The notes: generated by a model not told the origin, from the letters alone. Positions 1 through 9,065 are shown, counted from the stretch's first letter. The stretch: 64,000 nucleotides of DNA from Calditrichota bacterium (GCA_013150955.1 JAADJD010000020.1:1-64000), one strand, 5' to 3'. Numbers and translations are program-made.

Positions 1-152
1 TTAAAACCACGAATTACACGAATTAACACCAATAAAAATAATAGAATACACTTGATTCTATCAGGATAAAATGTTTTCCCGGATATATTCGCTATTTTGT
101 TGATATTATTCGAATTCATTCGCGTGATTCGTGGTTTAACGCATTATTTGGG
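1..152 (-). repeat. R1 element, reverse copy cut by the window edge
   Basis: This is a reverse-orientation copy of the 165-bp R1 family described at 57523-57687. The inner inverted repeat (AACCACGAATTACACGAATT) is at the left edge, the internal part is typical, and the terminal GGG is at 150-152. About 12 bp of the left end lie outside the window. Confidence 0.85.
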
Positions 153-295
153 TTCATTCGCGGGATTTGCGGTTTAACGCATTATTGGGGATAAAATCCA
201 TTGGATGATATCTGGATGAAAATGGGGTTCCGGGATTTATTCGCTGTTTTGTTGATATTTTGGGAATTCATTCGCGGTCTAATGGATTATTTGGG
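153..295 (-). repeat. R1 fragments
   Basis: Two partial reverse copies follow the first. A tail of about 38 bp (to 190) ends in a GCATTATTGGGG-like terminus. A longer fragment to 295 lacks the left inverted repeat but keeps the middle and the right end (ATTATTTGGG). Positions 296-498 hold no gene or repeat that I recognise. Confidence 0.7.
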
Positions 296-498
296 ATAAA
301 CTGTAAATTAAAGTGGCTTTATCCTGACGGATTTGGGAGTCGAGAATGCCACGAATCCACTTAAAGAAAAACAAAACATGAGCAGAGGATCCCTTGATCG
401 ACCTGTTGGGGCAGTGAGTCCCCAAAATGCTGCCGCTGGATATTCCCCCTGATGGGATTAATGTTGCTTCAGGAAATTAAAGGATTCCTATTAACATC

Positions 499-529
499 TT
501 GACTTTACTTAATTTAATATCTAATTTTG
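499..529 (+). promoter_or_regulatory. Putative promoter of the CpoB-like gene
   Basis: TTGACT at 499-504, 17 bp spacer, then TAATTTTG at 522-529. It has the same geometry as the other promoters in this window (TTG, 20 bp, TA). The start codon is 28 bp downstream of the -10 end. Confidence 0.55.
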
Positions 530-557
530 GAAAAATATTTAATAATGGGAGTCTTTC

Positions 558-1436
558 ATGAACAGATATGTTGCTTGGTTGGGTATTTTGGGGTTGTTTC
601 TGGGCATGCTTTTCCTGGGTGGTTGTGCGGCGTCCCGTCCACCGGCAGATGAGGAATATGTGATTGAGGAAGAGCAGACTGGACAGGAAGACGACTATGC
701 CGAAATTGAAAAATTGCTGGGAATCTCCCGGGATGAAGAAACCCAGGAAGGCGCAGCGGGAACGTCCCAGGAGGGAGAGGATGACCTGATGAAATTGTTG
801 CAGGCCGATGAAGCCGGTCGCACGTTATCCGAAGAATCCACCGCCGAACCGGCCATGCCGGAACGCGATCCCCGGCTGGAACAGTTACAACGGCAGGTAG
901 AAAACTTAAACAAACAGGTGATGGAGCAGAAGCGGATCATTGCCGATCTGAAAGCGCAGCTGATGATGAAGGAAGAAGAATTGCGCAAGTACAAGAGTGG
1001 TGAAGCCGGTTTCACGGGAGCCAGCAAGCGATTTGCGGCCAGCGGTGGATACGGGGGAATGGCCAGTGGCGATTATGAAGCCGAATATGCACGGGGACTG
1101 GAATTGTTTAAAAATCGCCAGTATCGAGATGCCATTCAGGTGTTTGAGTCTTTGCTGGCGCAGGATACCCGTCATCCTCTTTCTGATAATGCCCAGTACT
1201 GGATTGGCGAATGCTATTTTGCCCTTCGTGACTACCGGGCAGCCATCGTGGCATTCGAAAAGGTCTTCACCTTCAAACAGTCCAATAAAAACGATTATGC
1301 CCAGTACAAGCTGGGGTTGTGCTACTACAATCTGGGAGACAAAAAACGCGCCCGGGTGGAGTTCCAGCATTTGATTGATAACTACCCGAAATCCCCATTG
1401 GTGGAAAAGGCCCGGCAGTACCTGATGAAGCTGTAG
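558..1436 (+). CDS. Tol-Pal-type periplasmic TPR lipoprotein (CpoB/YbgF-like)
   Basis: The 292-aa product starts with a lipoprotein signal peptide whose lipobox LGGC places the lipidated cysteine at residue 23. A Glu/Asp-rich linker follows, then a predicted coiled coil at about 105-145, then TPR-like repeats from about 175 to the end (pattern AxxYWIGECYFALRDYRAAI). This order of signal, coiled coil and C-terminal TPRs matches YbgF/CpoB, which works with Tol-Pal and links envelope constriction to peptidoglycan synthesis. No tol or pal gene is adjacent, so membership of that system is inferred from architecture only; BamD-like TPR lipoproteins are an alternative. Confidence 0.75.
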   Translation: MNRYVAWLGILGLFLGMLFLGGCAASRPPADEEYVIEEEQTGQEDDYAEIEKLLGISRDEETQEGAAGTSQEGEDDLMKLLQADEAGRTLSEESTAEPAMPERDPRLEQLQRQVENLNKQVMEQKRIIADLKAQLMMKEEELRKYKSGEAGFTGASKRFAASGGYGGMASGDYEAEYARGLELFKNRQYRDAIQVFESLLAQDTRHPLSDNAQYWIGECYFALRDYRAAIVAFEKVFTFKQSNKNDYAQYKLGLCYYNLGDKKRARVEFQHLIDNYPKSPLVEKARQYLMKL

Positions 1437-1464
1437 ACGGGAACTCAACGGTTAATAAAAAGTC

Positions 1465-1495
1465 TTGATTTTTGGAAAACGAGATTATAATTTTT
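1465..1495 (+). promoter_or_regulatory. Putative promoter of tRNA-Val and perhaps pyrR
   Basis: TTGATT at 1465-1470 and TAATTTTT at 1488-1495, with 17 bp between the hexamers; an overlapping TATAAT lies at 1486-1491. It ends 18 bp before the tRNA and could also feed pyrR through the terminator at 1657-1693. Confidence 0.55.
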
Positions 1496-1513
1496 GCGCG
1501 ATCTTTTTGGGAA

Positions 1514-1587
1514 GGGCGGTTAGCTCAGTCGGCTAGAGCGCTGCGCTCACATCGCAGAGGTCACTGGTTCGAGTCCAGTACCGCCCA
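1514..1587 (+). tRNA. tRNA-Val (CAC)
   Basis: A full cloverleaf can be drawn. The acceptor arms are GGGCGGT (1514-1520) and ACCGCCC (1580-1586) with discriminator A. The anticodon stem CTGCG/CGCAG encloses loop CTCACAT, giving anticodon CAC. The T-loop is GGTTCGAGTCC. The 3' CCA is not encoded. Confidence 0.95.
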
Positions 1588-1656
1588 CAAGTTGAGGAAA
1601 CGAATGAAGGGTCGACACAGGAAACGGGTTTTTTCGAATTTTCAGGTAATGGGGAC

Positions 1657-1693
1657 AATAGCCTCTGGAAGTATTTCCAGAGGCTATTTTTTT
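1657..1693 (+). terminator. Intrinsic terminator or attenuator ahead of pyrR
   Basis: A perfect 14-bp stem (1657-1670 with 1675-1688) with loop GTAT is followed by a run of seven T. It lies between tRNA-Val and the pyrR ribosome-binding site (AAAGGAG, about 1703-1709). It may simply end the tRNA transcript, or it may act as a leader attenuator for the pyr genes. I do not see a convincing competing antiterminator. Confidence 0.85.
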
Positions 1694-1719
1694 ATGTACC
1701 AGAAAGGAGAACAGGCTTC

Positions 1720-2277
1720 ATGACGGCTCCGAAGGTAAAAGCGGTGATTATGACGGAAAAAGATATGCAGCGGGTGATCGACCGTTTGGCCCTGACCATC
1801 CTGGAAAAGAACCGGGGAACTGAAAATCTGGTGATTATTGGCCTCCGTACGCGAGGGGCATTCCTGGCCGAGCGACTGGCCCGCAAGATTCAGGAAGTTG
1901 AAGGTGTGGAAGTTCCCACCGGATTTCTGGATGTGACCCTGTATCGGGATGATTTTCGTCAGCGACTAAAACAGCCTTCGGTGGAGGTGACCAACATCCC
2001 CTTCGCGATTGATGAAAAAAACATCGTGCTGGTGGATGACGTCCTGTTTACCGGACGAACGGTGCGTGCAGCGCTGGATGCGTTGATGGATTTTGGTCGC
2101 CCGGCACGAATCTACCTGGCTGTTCTCATCGATCGGGGACATCGGGAAATGCCCATTAAAGCCGATTTTGTGGGGGAGGAAGTCACCACATCCATTGGCG
2201 AAGAAATCAGCGTGCGCATGAAGGAGGTCGATGGAGAGGATGCCGTCTTACTGGTGGAATCTCCCAAAATCAACTGA
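1720..2277 (+). CDS. pyrR: Bifunctional pyrimidine regulator PyrR / uracil phosphoribosyltransferase
   Basis: The 185-aa protein has the type I phosphoribosyltransferase fold. The PRPP-binding motif VLVDDVLFTGRT is at residues 103-114, and the N-terminal GLRTRGAFLAERL stretch is typical of PyrR. PyrR converts uracil and PRPP to UMP and, in Firmicutes, binds pyr mRNA leaders to promote termination. The neighbours pyrB and pyrC support the assignment. The start is set by AAAGGAG about 10 bp upstream. The terminator just upstream and the 281-bp gap to pyrB are where RNA-based control would be expected, but I could not find a full PyrR-binding loop in either. Confidence 0.92.
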   Translation: MTAPKVKAVIMTEKDMQRVIDRLALTILEKNRGTENLVIIGLRTRGAFLAERLARKIQEVEGVEVPTGFLDVTLYRDDFRQRLKQPSVEVTNIPFAIDEKNIVLVDDVLFTGRTVRAALDALMDFGRPARIYLAVLIDRGHREMPIKADFVGEEVTTSIGEEISVRMKEVDGEDAVLLVESPKIN

Positions 2278-2558
2278 CAGGAATCATGGAAAGCCCAGTG
2301 TTTCGTAAGTGCTGAAAATTTGAATATCCTTGTGAAGACGATTGTAGATCCAACATTGACGAAGCGCTGGGTTTGGAGGGGTGATGGATTACCAATGCGG
2401 ATCGGTTATCAATATCAATCTTTTACGGATGGGGAAAACAGCTGTATCAGGATGCCGTTCGAGAATGCTTTTAAATGGCCTTTTTCATTAGTGGATCGTC
2501 GCAACGGTTAGGTATTGGGGGATGGAATTGTTCGAACGAAAGAAAAGGTGGAGTCACC

Positions 2559-3491
2559 ATGGCCTTTGATCGGAAACATTTGTTGGGGATGGACGGGGTG
2601 ACACGGGAGGAGATTCTAACCATTCTTGACACGGCGCGGTCTTTCCGGGAAATCCTGGAACGTCCCATTAAACGGGTACCCACCCTGCAGGGCAAAACGG
2701 TGGTGAATCTGTTCTTTGAGCCGTCCACCCGGACGCGGATATCCTTCGAGCTGGCAGAAAAGCGGCTATCCGCAGACATTATCAATTTTACCGCCAGTGC
2801 CAGCTCGGTGAAGAAAGGCGAGACGCTCATCGACACTGTGCGGAACATCGAGGCCATGAAGATCGACATGGTGGTGGTGCGCCATTCTTCTCCCGGAGCG
2901 CCTCATCTGCTTACCCGCGTGGTGGATGCCAATGTGATCAATGCCGGGGATGGGGGCCATGAACATCCCACACAGGCCTTGCTGGACATGATGACCATTC
3001 GGGAAAAATTGGGAACGTTGGAAGGCATTACCGTGGCCCTGGTGGGCGATATTTCGCATTCGCGGGTGGCCATGTCCAACATTTACGGCCTGCGCACGAT
3101 GGGAGCCCGTGTGCTGGTGTGTGGGCCATCCACGCTGATCCCAAAAGAAATCGAACGCCTGGGGGTGGAAGTGTATTACAATGTGGACGAGGTGATTCCC
3201 CAGGCCGATGTGCTAAACATTCTCCGTTTGCAGCTGGAACGGCAACGCAAAGGGCTGTTCCCCAGCCTGCGGGAATATCACAATTACTTTGGAATCACTC
3301 GCGAGCGTCTGGAAAAAGCCACGCGCAAACTGTTGATCATGCATCCCGGCCCGATGAATCGCGGGGTAGAAATTTCCAGCGATGTAGCAGACAGCGATCA
3401 TTCCGTAATCCTGGAACAGGTCACCTACGGGGTGGCCATCCGGATGGCAGTTCTGTATTTATTAGCAGGAGGGAAAAGTGAAATTAACTAA
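2559..3491 (+). CDS. pyrB: Aspartate carbamoyltransferase catalytic subunit
   Basis: This 310-aa protein carries the carbamoyl-phosphate binding motif STRTR (residues 56-60, in FFEPSTRTRISFE), HPTQALLD and HPGPMNRGVE. It catalyses carbamoyl phosphate plus aspartate to carbamoyl aspartate, the committed step of pyrimidine synthesis. The ATG at 2559 is chosen over an upstream in-frame start at 2475 because AAAGGTGGAG precedes it and the length then matches the family (about 305-310 aa). The 281 bp from pyrR to this start hold no credible gene. It overlaps pyrC by 14 bp, so the two are co-transcribed. No pyrI regulatory chain is present. Confidence 0.95.
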   Translation: MAFDRKHLLGMDGVTREEILTILDTARSFREILERPIKRVPTLQGKTVVNLFFEPSTRTRISFELAEKRLSADIINFTASASSVKKGETLIDTVRNIEAMKIDMVVVRHSSPGAPHLLTRVVDANVINAGDGGHEHPTQALLDMMTIREKLGTLEGITVALVGDISHSRVAMSNIYGLRTMGARVLVCGPSTLIPKEIERLGVEVYYNVDEVIPQADVLNILRLQLERQRKGLFPSLREYHNYFGITRERLEKATRKLLIMHPGPMNRGVEISSDVADSDHSVILEQVTYGVAIRMAVLYLLAGGKSEIN

Positions 3492-4809
3492 AACGGTCAT
3501 CATCAGTCGCAAAGCCTATCAGGCCGTTCCCGAACAGTTGCTTTTAAAGAATGGCCGGATAATCGATCCCCAACGTCAGGTGGACGAGCAGGCAGATATT
3601 CTCATCGAGAACGGGGTGATCACCCGGGTGGGAATCATTGATGACAGCACGTTTCCGGGACAGGTGATTGATTTAACGGGCAAGATTGTTTCCCCTGGCT
3701 GGATGGACATGCACACCCATCTGCGTGAACCGGGGCGGGAGGATGAGGAGACCATCGAAAGCGGTATGCTGGCTGCGGCAAATGGGGGATTCACCTCCGT
3801 GTGTTGCATGCCCAATACCCAGCCACCAATCGATACCCAGGAAATTATTCAATATATCAAGGATCGGTCACGGAATGCGCTGGTGAATGTGCATCCCATT
3901 GCGGCCATTACCAAGGGACGGGAAGGGAAAGAATTAAGCGAGATCCTGGAGCTGGTGGAACAGGGGGCGGTGGCAATTTCCGATGATGGCAGCCCGGTAA
4001 TGAGCGCCGAAATTATGCGCCGTGCACTGGAATATTCCCGCATGGTCGATATCCCGGTGATCGGCCACGAGGAGGATATCACCATGACCGAGGGTGGGGA
4101 TATTAATGAAGGCTATACCTCCACCTGCCTGGGACTGGGTGGCATGCCGACGGTGGCCGAAGATATCATGGTTGCCCGCGACATCATGCTGGCAGAATAC
4201 ACCGGAGCACGCTTTCATGTGGCACATGTGTCTTCCGGAAAGTCCGTGGAACTGATCCGTCAGGCCAAAGCAAAGGGCATTAAAGTCACCGCGGAAGTGA
4301 CACCCCATCATTTCAGTTTGACTGAAGAAGCGGTGCGTTCCTTCGACACCAACACCAAAATGAACCCTCCTCTACGGACGGAAGAAGATCGCCAGGCGCT
4401 GCTGGAAGGACTGAAGGATGGCACCATCGACGTCATTGCCACAGACCACGCACCCCATTCCTGGGAAGAAAAGGAAGCGGAATACAAACGGGCTCCATTT
4501 GGCATCATTGGGCTGGAAACGGCGCTGGGAGTCAGCCTGACATACCTGTATCATACGGGAATACTGAGCCTGCCACAGATCATCGAAAAGTTTGCGGTGC
4601 ATCCCTACCGCATTTTAAATCTCCCGCAACCAGCGATTGAGCAAAATGTCCCCGCCAATCTAACCATTTTTGATCCGGAAGCGGAATGGGTGGTTCAGGA
4701 AGAGAAATTTTTATCCAAATCCACCAATTCACCGTTTATTGGGCATCGGCTGAAGGGGAAACCATTTCTGGTCATTCACAATGGGCAGCTGTTTTTCTCC
4801 ACGTTGTAA
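3478..4809 (+). CDS. pyrC: Dihydroorotase
   Basis: The 443-aa amidohydrolase has the metal-binding HTH (residues 79-81, in DMHTHLREPG), a further His in GHEED, HVAHVSS, and the catalytic Asp in ATDHAPH. It closes carbamoyl aspartate to dihydroorotate. The start is a GTG at 3478, four bases after GGAGGG inside the end of pyrB, which implies translational coupling. The first 20 residues precede the usual start of the family (LLLKNGRIIDP), so a later TTG near 3536 is possible. The following 200 bp hold no gene. Confidence 0.94.
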   Translation: MKLTKTVIISRKAYQAVPEQLLLKNGRIIDPQRQVDEQADILIENGVITRVGIIDDSTFPGQVIDLTGKIVSPGWMDMHTHLREPGREDEETIESGMLAAANGGFTSVCCMPNTQPPIDTQEIIQYIKDRSRNALVNVHPIAAITKGREGKELSEILELVEQGAVAISDDGSPVMSAEIMRRALEYSRMVDIPVIGHEEDITMTEGGDINEGYTSTCLGLGGMPTVAEDIMVARDIMLAEYTGARFHVAHVSSGKSVELIRQAKAKGIKVTAEVTPHHFSLTEEAVRSFDTNTKMNPPLRTEEDRQALLEGLKDGTIDVIATDHAPHSWEEKEAEYKRAPFGIIGLETALGVSLTYLYHTGILSLPQIIEKFAVHPYRILNLPQPAIEQNVPANLTIFDPEAEWVVQEEKFLSKSTNSPFIGHRLKGKPFLVIHNGQLFFSTL

Positions 4810-4972
4810 CCGGTTGATCGGTCATCGGGCTGCCAATCTCTCCGATGTTGACACCCTGACATAATTTTTGGCAGGCTGGCAATGAACCCGTCTATTTAAC
4901 CGAATGGTGTCCTTCTCATCCAGATTTTGTAATTGCTTGTAACTATTGATGTTAGAGGGATTGGTTTGTTTT

Positions 4973-4988
4973 TGGCACTAAATTTGTA
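4973..4988 (+). promoter_or_regulatory. Possible sigma-54-like promoter of the heat-shock cluster
   Basis: TGGCAC at 4973-4978, five bases, then TTGTA at 4984-4988. This fits the -24/-12 layout TGGCAC-N5-TTGC with one mismatch (T for C). The same bases contain TAAATTTG (4979-4986), the -10 form used elsewhere in the window, but the position 20 bp upstream reads AGG, not TTG. The site is therefore ambiguous. No CIRCE inverted repeat was found. Confidence 0.4.
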
Positions 4989-5026
4989 GTTTAATTGGGC
5001 AGATGTCAACAAAGGAGGTGAAACCT

Positions 5027-5479
5027 ATGTTCGAACGGAGATTCCCTCAGTTTGGGCCGGAATTTTTAAAAGAATTTCACGAATTCCGGAACCAGTTGAA
5101 CGAGTTGTTGAATAGCGTGTTTAGCGAAGATGTGCAGCTGGCCAGTCGAGCCATGCATCCGGTGGTGGACATCATCGAGAACGATCAAAATTACACTTAT
5201 TTTGTGGAAATTCCCGGTGTGAAAAAGGAAGATATCAAACTGATGGTCAAAGATGGTACGCTTTATTTGTCGGGCGAACGGAAAGAGCCCAAATTCTCCG
5301 GCAACTATCAGAAAATCCGGGAAGAATTGCCTTACGGGAAGTTTCAACGCGCCTTACCATTGCCCAAAGATGCCGACATCGATCGGATCAATGCCCGTTA
5401 CGAGGATGGGATTTTGTTCATTACCGTCGATAAAAAAGAAGAAACGAAACCGAAATTAATTGATGTGAAAGTTCAATAA
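5027..5479 (+). CDS. Small heat-shock protein, Hsp20 family (first copy)
   Basis: This 150-aa protein has an alpha-crystallin domain from about residue 40 to 135 (pattern YTYFVEIPGVKKEDIKLMVK, later RINARYEDGILFITV) and ends with VKV in place of the IxI anchor. It is an ATP-independent holdase. The strong site AAAGGAGGTG (5011-5020) sets the start at 5027 rather than the in-frame ATG at 5003, which would put that site inside the gene. It is the first gene of a stress cluster running to about 9.97 kb. Confidence 0.92.
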   Translation: MFERRFPQFGPEFLKEFHEFRNQLNELLNSVFSEDVQLASRAMHPVVDIIENDQNYTYFVEIPGVKKEDIKLMVKDGTLYLSGERKEPKFSGNYQKIREELPYGKFQRALPLPKDADIDRINARYEDGILFITVDKKEETKPKLIDVKVQ

Positions 5480-5509
5480 TTTGACGATAGAATAAAGGAG
5501 GTGAAAACA

Positions 5510-5896
5510 ATGGTCGATCAGGTAACGGTAAAAAATACGTCTGCAGATGTCACCGGGGTTGAGGAGGTTAAGAAAATAACCTATCGGCCGGCAACCGATA
5601 TTTACGAAATGGCCGACCGATTTGTCCTGTTACTGGAGATGCCCAATGTGAAGCGGGAAAGTCTGAAAGTGTATGTCAAAGATGGGCAGCTCCACATTGA
5701 AGGGGAAAAACGCGGCTATTCCCATGGTGAAAAATTCCTGCTGCGCGAAAGTAAAGATGTGCGGTACGAGCGAGTTTTTGAATTAGGCGAAGATATTGAT
5801 ACGGACTCGATTTCTGCCCGTTATAATCAGGGAATTCTGGAAATTTCCCTGATGAAAAAAGCCGGTGAGCAGATCAAGGAAATTCGGATTCAATAA
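5510..5896 (+). CDS. Small heat-shock protein, Hsp20 family (second copy)
   Basis: This 128-aa alpha-crystallin protein is clearly diverged from the preceding copy. Its domain runs from about residue 25 to 118 (DRFVLLLEMPNVKRESLKV, ISARYNQGILEISL), and it ends with IRI, a true IxI oligomerisation motif. The ATG at 5510 follows AAAGGAGGTG at 5494-5503. It lies 30 bp after the first copy, in the same transcript. Two different small Hsps may form mixed oligomers; that is inference. Confidence 0.92.
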   Translation: MVDQVTVKNTSADVTGVEEVKKITYRPATDIYEMADRFVLLLEMPNVKRESLKVYVKDGQLHIEGEKRGYSHGEKFLLRESKDVRYERVFELGEDIDTDSISARYNQGILEISLMKKAGEQIKEIRIQ

Positions 5897-5913
5897 ACAG
5901 GAGGGGGAAGGCA

Positions 5914-6396
5914 ATGATTTTACGAACGGTGAATCGGTGGATCGAAAAACTTCGCAAGGATGAGGGGGGTCGGGAGGCGCATCAACAGGAATTTATCCAG
6001 AAGCTGCAACGCAATTACAATGATGAGAAGATTCTGGCACTGGAGCTGGAGGCTGAAGCGCAGTTGCTTCCTTACGACCATTTAAAACAGGAGGTTCTGG
6101 AGATTGCCCGCAAGGAGCACGAACATGCTCAAAAAATTGCCCAGTTGATCCGGGAATTGGGTGGCGAGGTGGATACCCGAATTGAATCGTCCTATCAGGC
6201 CAAACCGGATGGCGAGTTTACGCAGTTGCTGCGGGTAGAAAAGGAACTGGGTGAGCGTTTGATGGAGGAGGCAAATTGGGCGGAGGATTACGGTTTTCTG
6301 CATCATGCGCGGGTGCTCCGCGAACTGGATGCGGAACACCACATGAATATGGAAAACATTGAACGCGTCATTATGAGAGTAAACGCAATCGTTTAA
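5914..6396 (+). CDS. Ferritin-like domain protein
   Basis: This 160-aa all-helical protein has acidic/His motifs spaced as in the ferritin-like superfamily: ELEAEA near 44-49, EHEHA at 68-72, EKELGE near 109-114, and AEHHMNME at 140-147. These could ligate a di-iron centre across four helices. It resembles rubrerythrin/bacterioferritin-like stand-alone domains, but I cannot assign substrate or activity. It lies 17 bp after the second hsp20 and 27 bp before dnaK, so a role in iron or peroxide protection during heat stress is a reasonable inference. Confidence 0.7.
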   Translation: MILRTVNRWIEKLRKDEGGREAHQQEFIQKLQRNYNDEKILALELEAEAQLLPYDHLKQEVLEIARKEHEHAQKIAQLIRELGGEVDTRIESSYQAKPDGEFTQLLRVEKELGERLMEEANWAEDYGFLHHARVLRELDAEHHMNMENIERVIMRVNAIV

Positions 6397-6423
6397 AAAT
6401 TGGAAGAAAAGGAGGTTGATAAT

Positions 6424-8343
6424 ATGGCGAAAAAAATTATTGGAATCGATCTGGGTACCACGAACTCAGTTGTAGCTGTAATGGAAGGTGGGGAACCCAT
6501 TGTCATCCCGAATGCAGAGGGCAGTCGAACCACTCCATCGGTGGTGGGCTTTACCAAATCGGGGGAGATTCTGGTCGGTGCACCAGCAAAACGACAGATG
6601 ATCACCAATCCCGAAAACACCATTTATTCTATTAAACGCTTCATGGGGCGTCGGTACAACGAGGTGCCGGAGGAAATTAAAATGGTGCCCTACAAGGTTA
6701 AGAAAGGGCGCAATGACCTGGTAGTGGTAGAAGTGAACGGCAAGGATTACACGCCACAGGAAATTTCCGCAATGATTTTGCAAAAGATGAAACAAACCGC
6801 GGAAGATTATCTGGGGGAAAAGGTAACCGACGCCGTGATTACCGTACCGGCTTATTTTAACGACAGTCAGCGGAAGGCTACCAAGGAGGCGGGTGAGATT
6901 GCCGGGCTGAACGTATTACGGATCATTAACGAGCCGACGGCGGCATCGCTGGCGTACGGACTGGATAAGAAGAAAAATGAAAAAATTGCGGTGTACGACC
7001 TGGGTGGGGGTACCTTCGACATTTCGATTCTGGAAATCGGGGATGGTGTGTTCGAAGTCAAGGCAACCAACGGAGATACCCACCTGGGTGGCGATAATTT
7101 CGATCAGCGACTGGTGGATTACATCGCGGATGAGTTCCAGAAAGAGCACGGCATTGATTTGCGGAAAGACCCCATGGCACTGCAACGGTTGCGGGAAGCT
7201 GCTGAGAAGGCCAAAATTGAATTGAGCAGCACCTTGCAAACCGATATCAATCTACCATTCATCACAGCGGATGCCAGTGGCCCGAAGCACCTGCAGATGA
7301 CCATTACGCGGGCCAAGTTCGAACAGCTCATCGAAGATCTGCTGCAGAAGACCCTTGGGCCTTGCGAAATGGCCCTGAAAGACGCGGGACTGAGCCCGTC
7401 CGACATTGATGAAGTGATCCTGGTCGGTGGGTCGACCCGGATTCCGCGTGTCCAGCAGCTGGTGAAGGAATTCTTCGGTAAGGATCCGCACAAGGGAATC
7501 AATCCGGACGAAGTGGTGGCGATTGGTGCGGCCATTCAGGCGGGTGTGCTGGCTGGTGATGTGAAGGACGTCCTCTTGCTCGATGTTACCCCGTTGTCCC
7601 TGGGAATCGAAACGCTGGGTGGGGTGTTCACCAAGTTGATTGAGCGCAACACCACCATCCCAACCCGCAAGAGTGAAATTTTCACCACGGCAGCGGATAA
7701 CCAGACGCAGGTGGAAATTCACGTGCTGCAGGGTGAACGCGAACTGGCAAAGGACAACCGAACCCTGGGCCGATTTATCCTGGATGGCATTCCACCAGCA
7801 CCGCGGGGTGTCCCCAAAATTGAGGTCACCTTCGACATCGACGCCAATGGCATCTTACACGTTTCCGCCAAGGATCTGGCAACCGGTAAGGAACAGAAGA
7901 TCCGCATCGAAGCCAGCAGCGGTTTGACGGAAGAAGAGATTGAACGCATGATCAAGGATGCCAAGGAGCATGCGGCCGAAGACCGCAAGCGTCGAGAACT
8001 GATCGACGCCCGAAACGCCGCCGATGCGTTGATTTATCAGACCGAGAAGAACCTCAAAGAATATGGCGACAAACTGGATGCCGCCATGAAAAATAAAGTG
8101 GAAGCAGCGGTGAATCGCCTGAAAGAGGCCATGAAGACCGATAACATAAACGAGATCCGATCGGCCACAGATGCCCTCACGCAGGTCTGGAACGAGGCAT
8201 CGTCCCAGCTGTATCAGCAGGCGACCTCGGAACAAACCACGACCGGTGGAACCGGTACGCAGGGACAGGCAGCCAGCGGCGGTGGCGAAAATGTCGAAGA
8301 AGCCGACTTTGAAGTGGTCGACGACGATAACAAAGAAAAATAA
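6424..8343 (+). CDS. dnaK: Chaperone DnaK (Hsp70)
   Basis: The 639-aa Hsp70 shows [11 protein letters not shown] at its N-terminus, the phosphate-binding [11 protein letters not shown], the linker [14 protein letters not shown], and an acidic tail ending [11 protein letters not shown]. It is an ATP-driven folding chaperone that works with J-proteins and GrpE. AAAGGAGG (about 6410-6417) sets the ATG at 6424 rather than 6400. The neighbours grpE and a J-protein follow in the same direction, separated only by a hairpin at 8351-8378. Confidence 0.98.
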   Translation: MAKKIIGIDLGTTNSVVAVMEGGEPIVIPNAEGSRTTPSVVGFTKSGEILVGAPAKRQMITNPENTIYSIKRFMGRRYNEVPEEIKMVPYKVKKGRNDLVVVEVNGKDYTPQEISAMILQKMKQTAEDYLGEKVTDAVITVPAYFNDSQRKATKEAGEIAGLNVLRIINEPTAASLAYGLDKKKNEKIAVYDLGGGTFDISILEIGDGVFEVKATNGDTHLGGDNFDQRLVDYIADEFQKEHGIDLRKDPMALQRLREAAEKAKIELSSTLQTDINLPFITADASGPKHLQMTITRAKFEQLIEDLLQKTLGPCEMALKDAGLSPSDIDEVILVGGSTRIPRVQQLVKEFFGKDPHKGINPDEVVAIGAAIQAGVLAGDVKDVLLLDVTPLSLGIETLGGVFTKLIERNTTIPTRKSEIFTTAADNQTQVEIHVLQGERELAKDNRTLGRFILDGIPPAPRGVPKIEVTFDIDANGILHVSAKDLATGKEQKIRIEASSGLTEEEIERMIKDAKEHAAEDRKRRELIDARNAADALIYQTEKNLKEYGDKLDAAMKNKVEAAVNRLKEAMKTDNINEIRSATDALTQVWNEASSQLYQQATSEQTTTGGTGTQGQAASGGGENVEEADFEVVDDDNKEK

Positions 8344-8350
8344 CCCACAG

Positions 8351-8378
8351 AAAAGGAGGGGAGCCATCCCCTCCTTTT
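8351..8378 (+). terminator. Hairpin between dnaK and grpE
   Basis: A perfect 12-bp stem (AAAAGGAGGGGA with TCCCCTCCTTTT) has loop GCCA. The U-run is only the four T of the stem itself, so it may be a partial terminator or an mRNA-stabilising hairpin that keeps DnaK above GrpE. Confidence 0.6.
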
Positions 8379-8426
8379 CAATAAATTATCTGAAGCGAAA
8401 TCCGAAAGAGGAGGTGACATTGGTCC

Positions 8427-9065
8427 ATGTTCTATCGGGATAAGGAAAAACAGGAAACGACTTCCGGCGAAGAGAAAAAAGTGAATGTGGAATTTGTGGA
8501 ACATCCAGATGAAAAGGCCGCAACGGAAGCGCCTTCGAAAGCAGAACCCGTAGCCGAAGCACCGGAGCCGGATGTTCAGGAAAAATTGAAAGCCTACGAA
8601 GAGAAAATCAAAGAGCTGGAAGAAAAAAATCTTCGCCTGTTGGCGGAGTTTCAGAATTACAGGCGGCGGGTTGAGAGGGAACAATTGGAATTAGCGGATT
8701 ATATAAAAGGTGAGATTTTCAAGAAGTTGTTGCCGGTTCTGGATGACTTTAAAATTATGATGGAAAAGGCGGTGGCCGGGGAGAATGAAAAGAGCGTGCT
8801 GGAGGGTGCACGAATCATTTACGAAAAATTGAAGGGCATCCTGGAAAAAGAGGGGCTGGAAAAAATCGAGTCCCTGGGCGAGAAATTCGATCCCGAAATC
8901 CACGAAGCCCTCATGACCCGGCCCACTGAACAGAAAGAAGATCATGAGCGTGTCGTCGAAGTGTACCAGGAAGGGTATCGGCTGAAAGAAAAGTTGTTAA
9001 GACCCAGTAAGGTCATTGTAGGAAAATATAGTGGTGGGGAGGCAGAAGGAAGCGATTCCCGATAA
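8427..9065 (+). CDS. grpE: Nucleotide exchange factor GrpE
   Basis: The 212-aa protein has a Glu/Lys-rich N-terminal tail, a long coiled coil from about 50 to 95 (KLKAYEEKIKELEEKNLRLL then AEFQNYRRR), and the C-terminal beta domain with KFDPEIHEALM and VVEVYQEGYRLKEKLLRPSKV. GrpE releases ADP from DnaK. GAGGAGGTGA lies 9-10 bp before the ATG. It lies between dnaK and a J-protein gene. Confidence 0.97.
   Translation: MFYRDKEKQETTSGEEKKVNVEFVEHPDEKAATEAPSKAEPVAEAPEPDVQEKLKAYEEKIKELEEKNLRLLAEFQNYRRRVEREQLELADYIKGEIFKKLLPVLDDFKIMMEKAVAGENEKSVLEGARIIYEKLKGILEKEGLEKIESLGEKFDPEIHEALMTRPTEQKEDHERVVEVYQEGYRLKEKLLRPSKVIVGKYSGGEAEGSDSR

Noticed and set aside
1675..1688. PyrR-binding loop in the terminator arm
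   Set aside because: The arm resembles the consensus but lacks two bases and is fully explained as the complement of the other stem arm.
1472..1723. 83-codon open frame over tRNA-Val
   Set aside because: It runs through the tRNA and the terminator hairpin.
2320..2511. 63-codon open frame between pyrR and pyrB
   Set aside because: No ribosome-binding site, no recognisable protein; it lies in the likely pyrB leader.
4810..5026. CIRCE/HrcA operator upstream of the heat-shock cluster
   Set aside because: No TTAGCACTC-N9-GAGTGCTAA or close variant is present in the gap.
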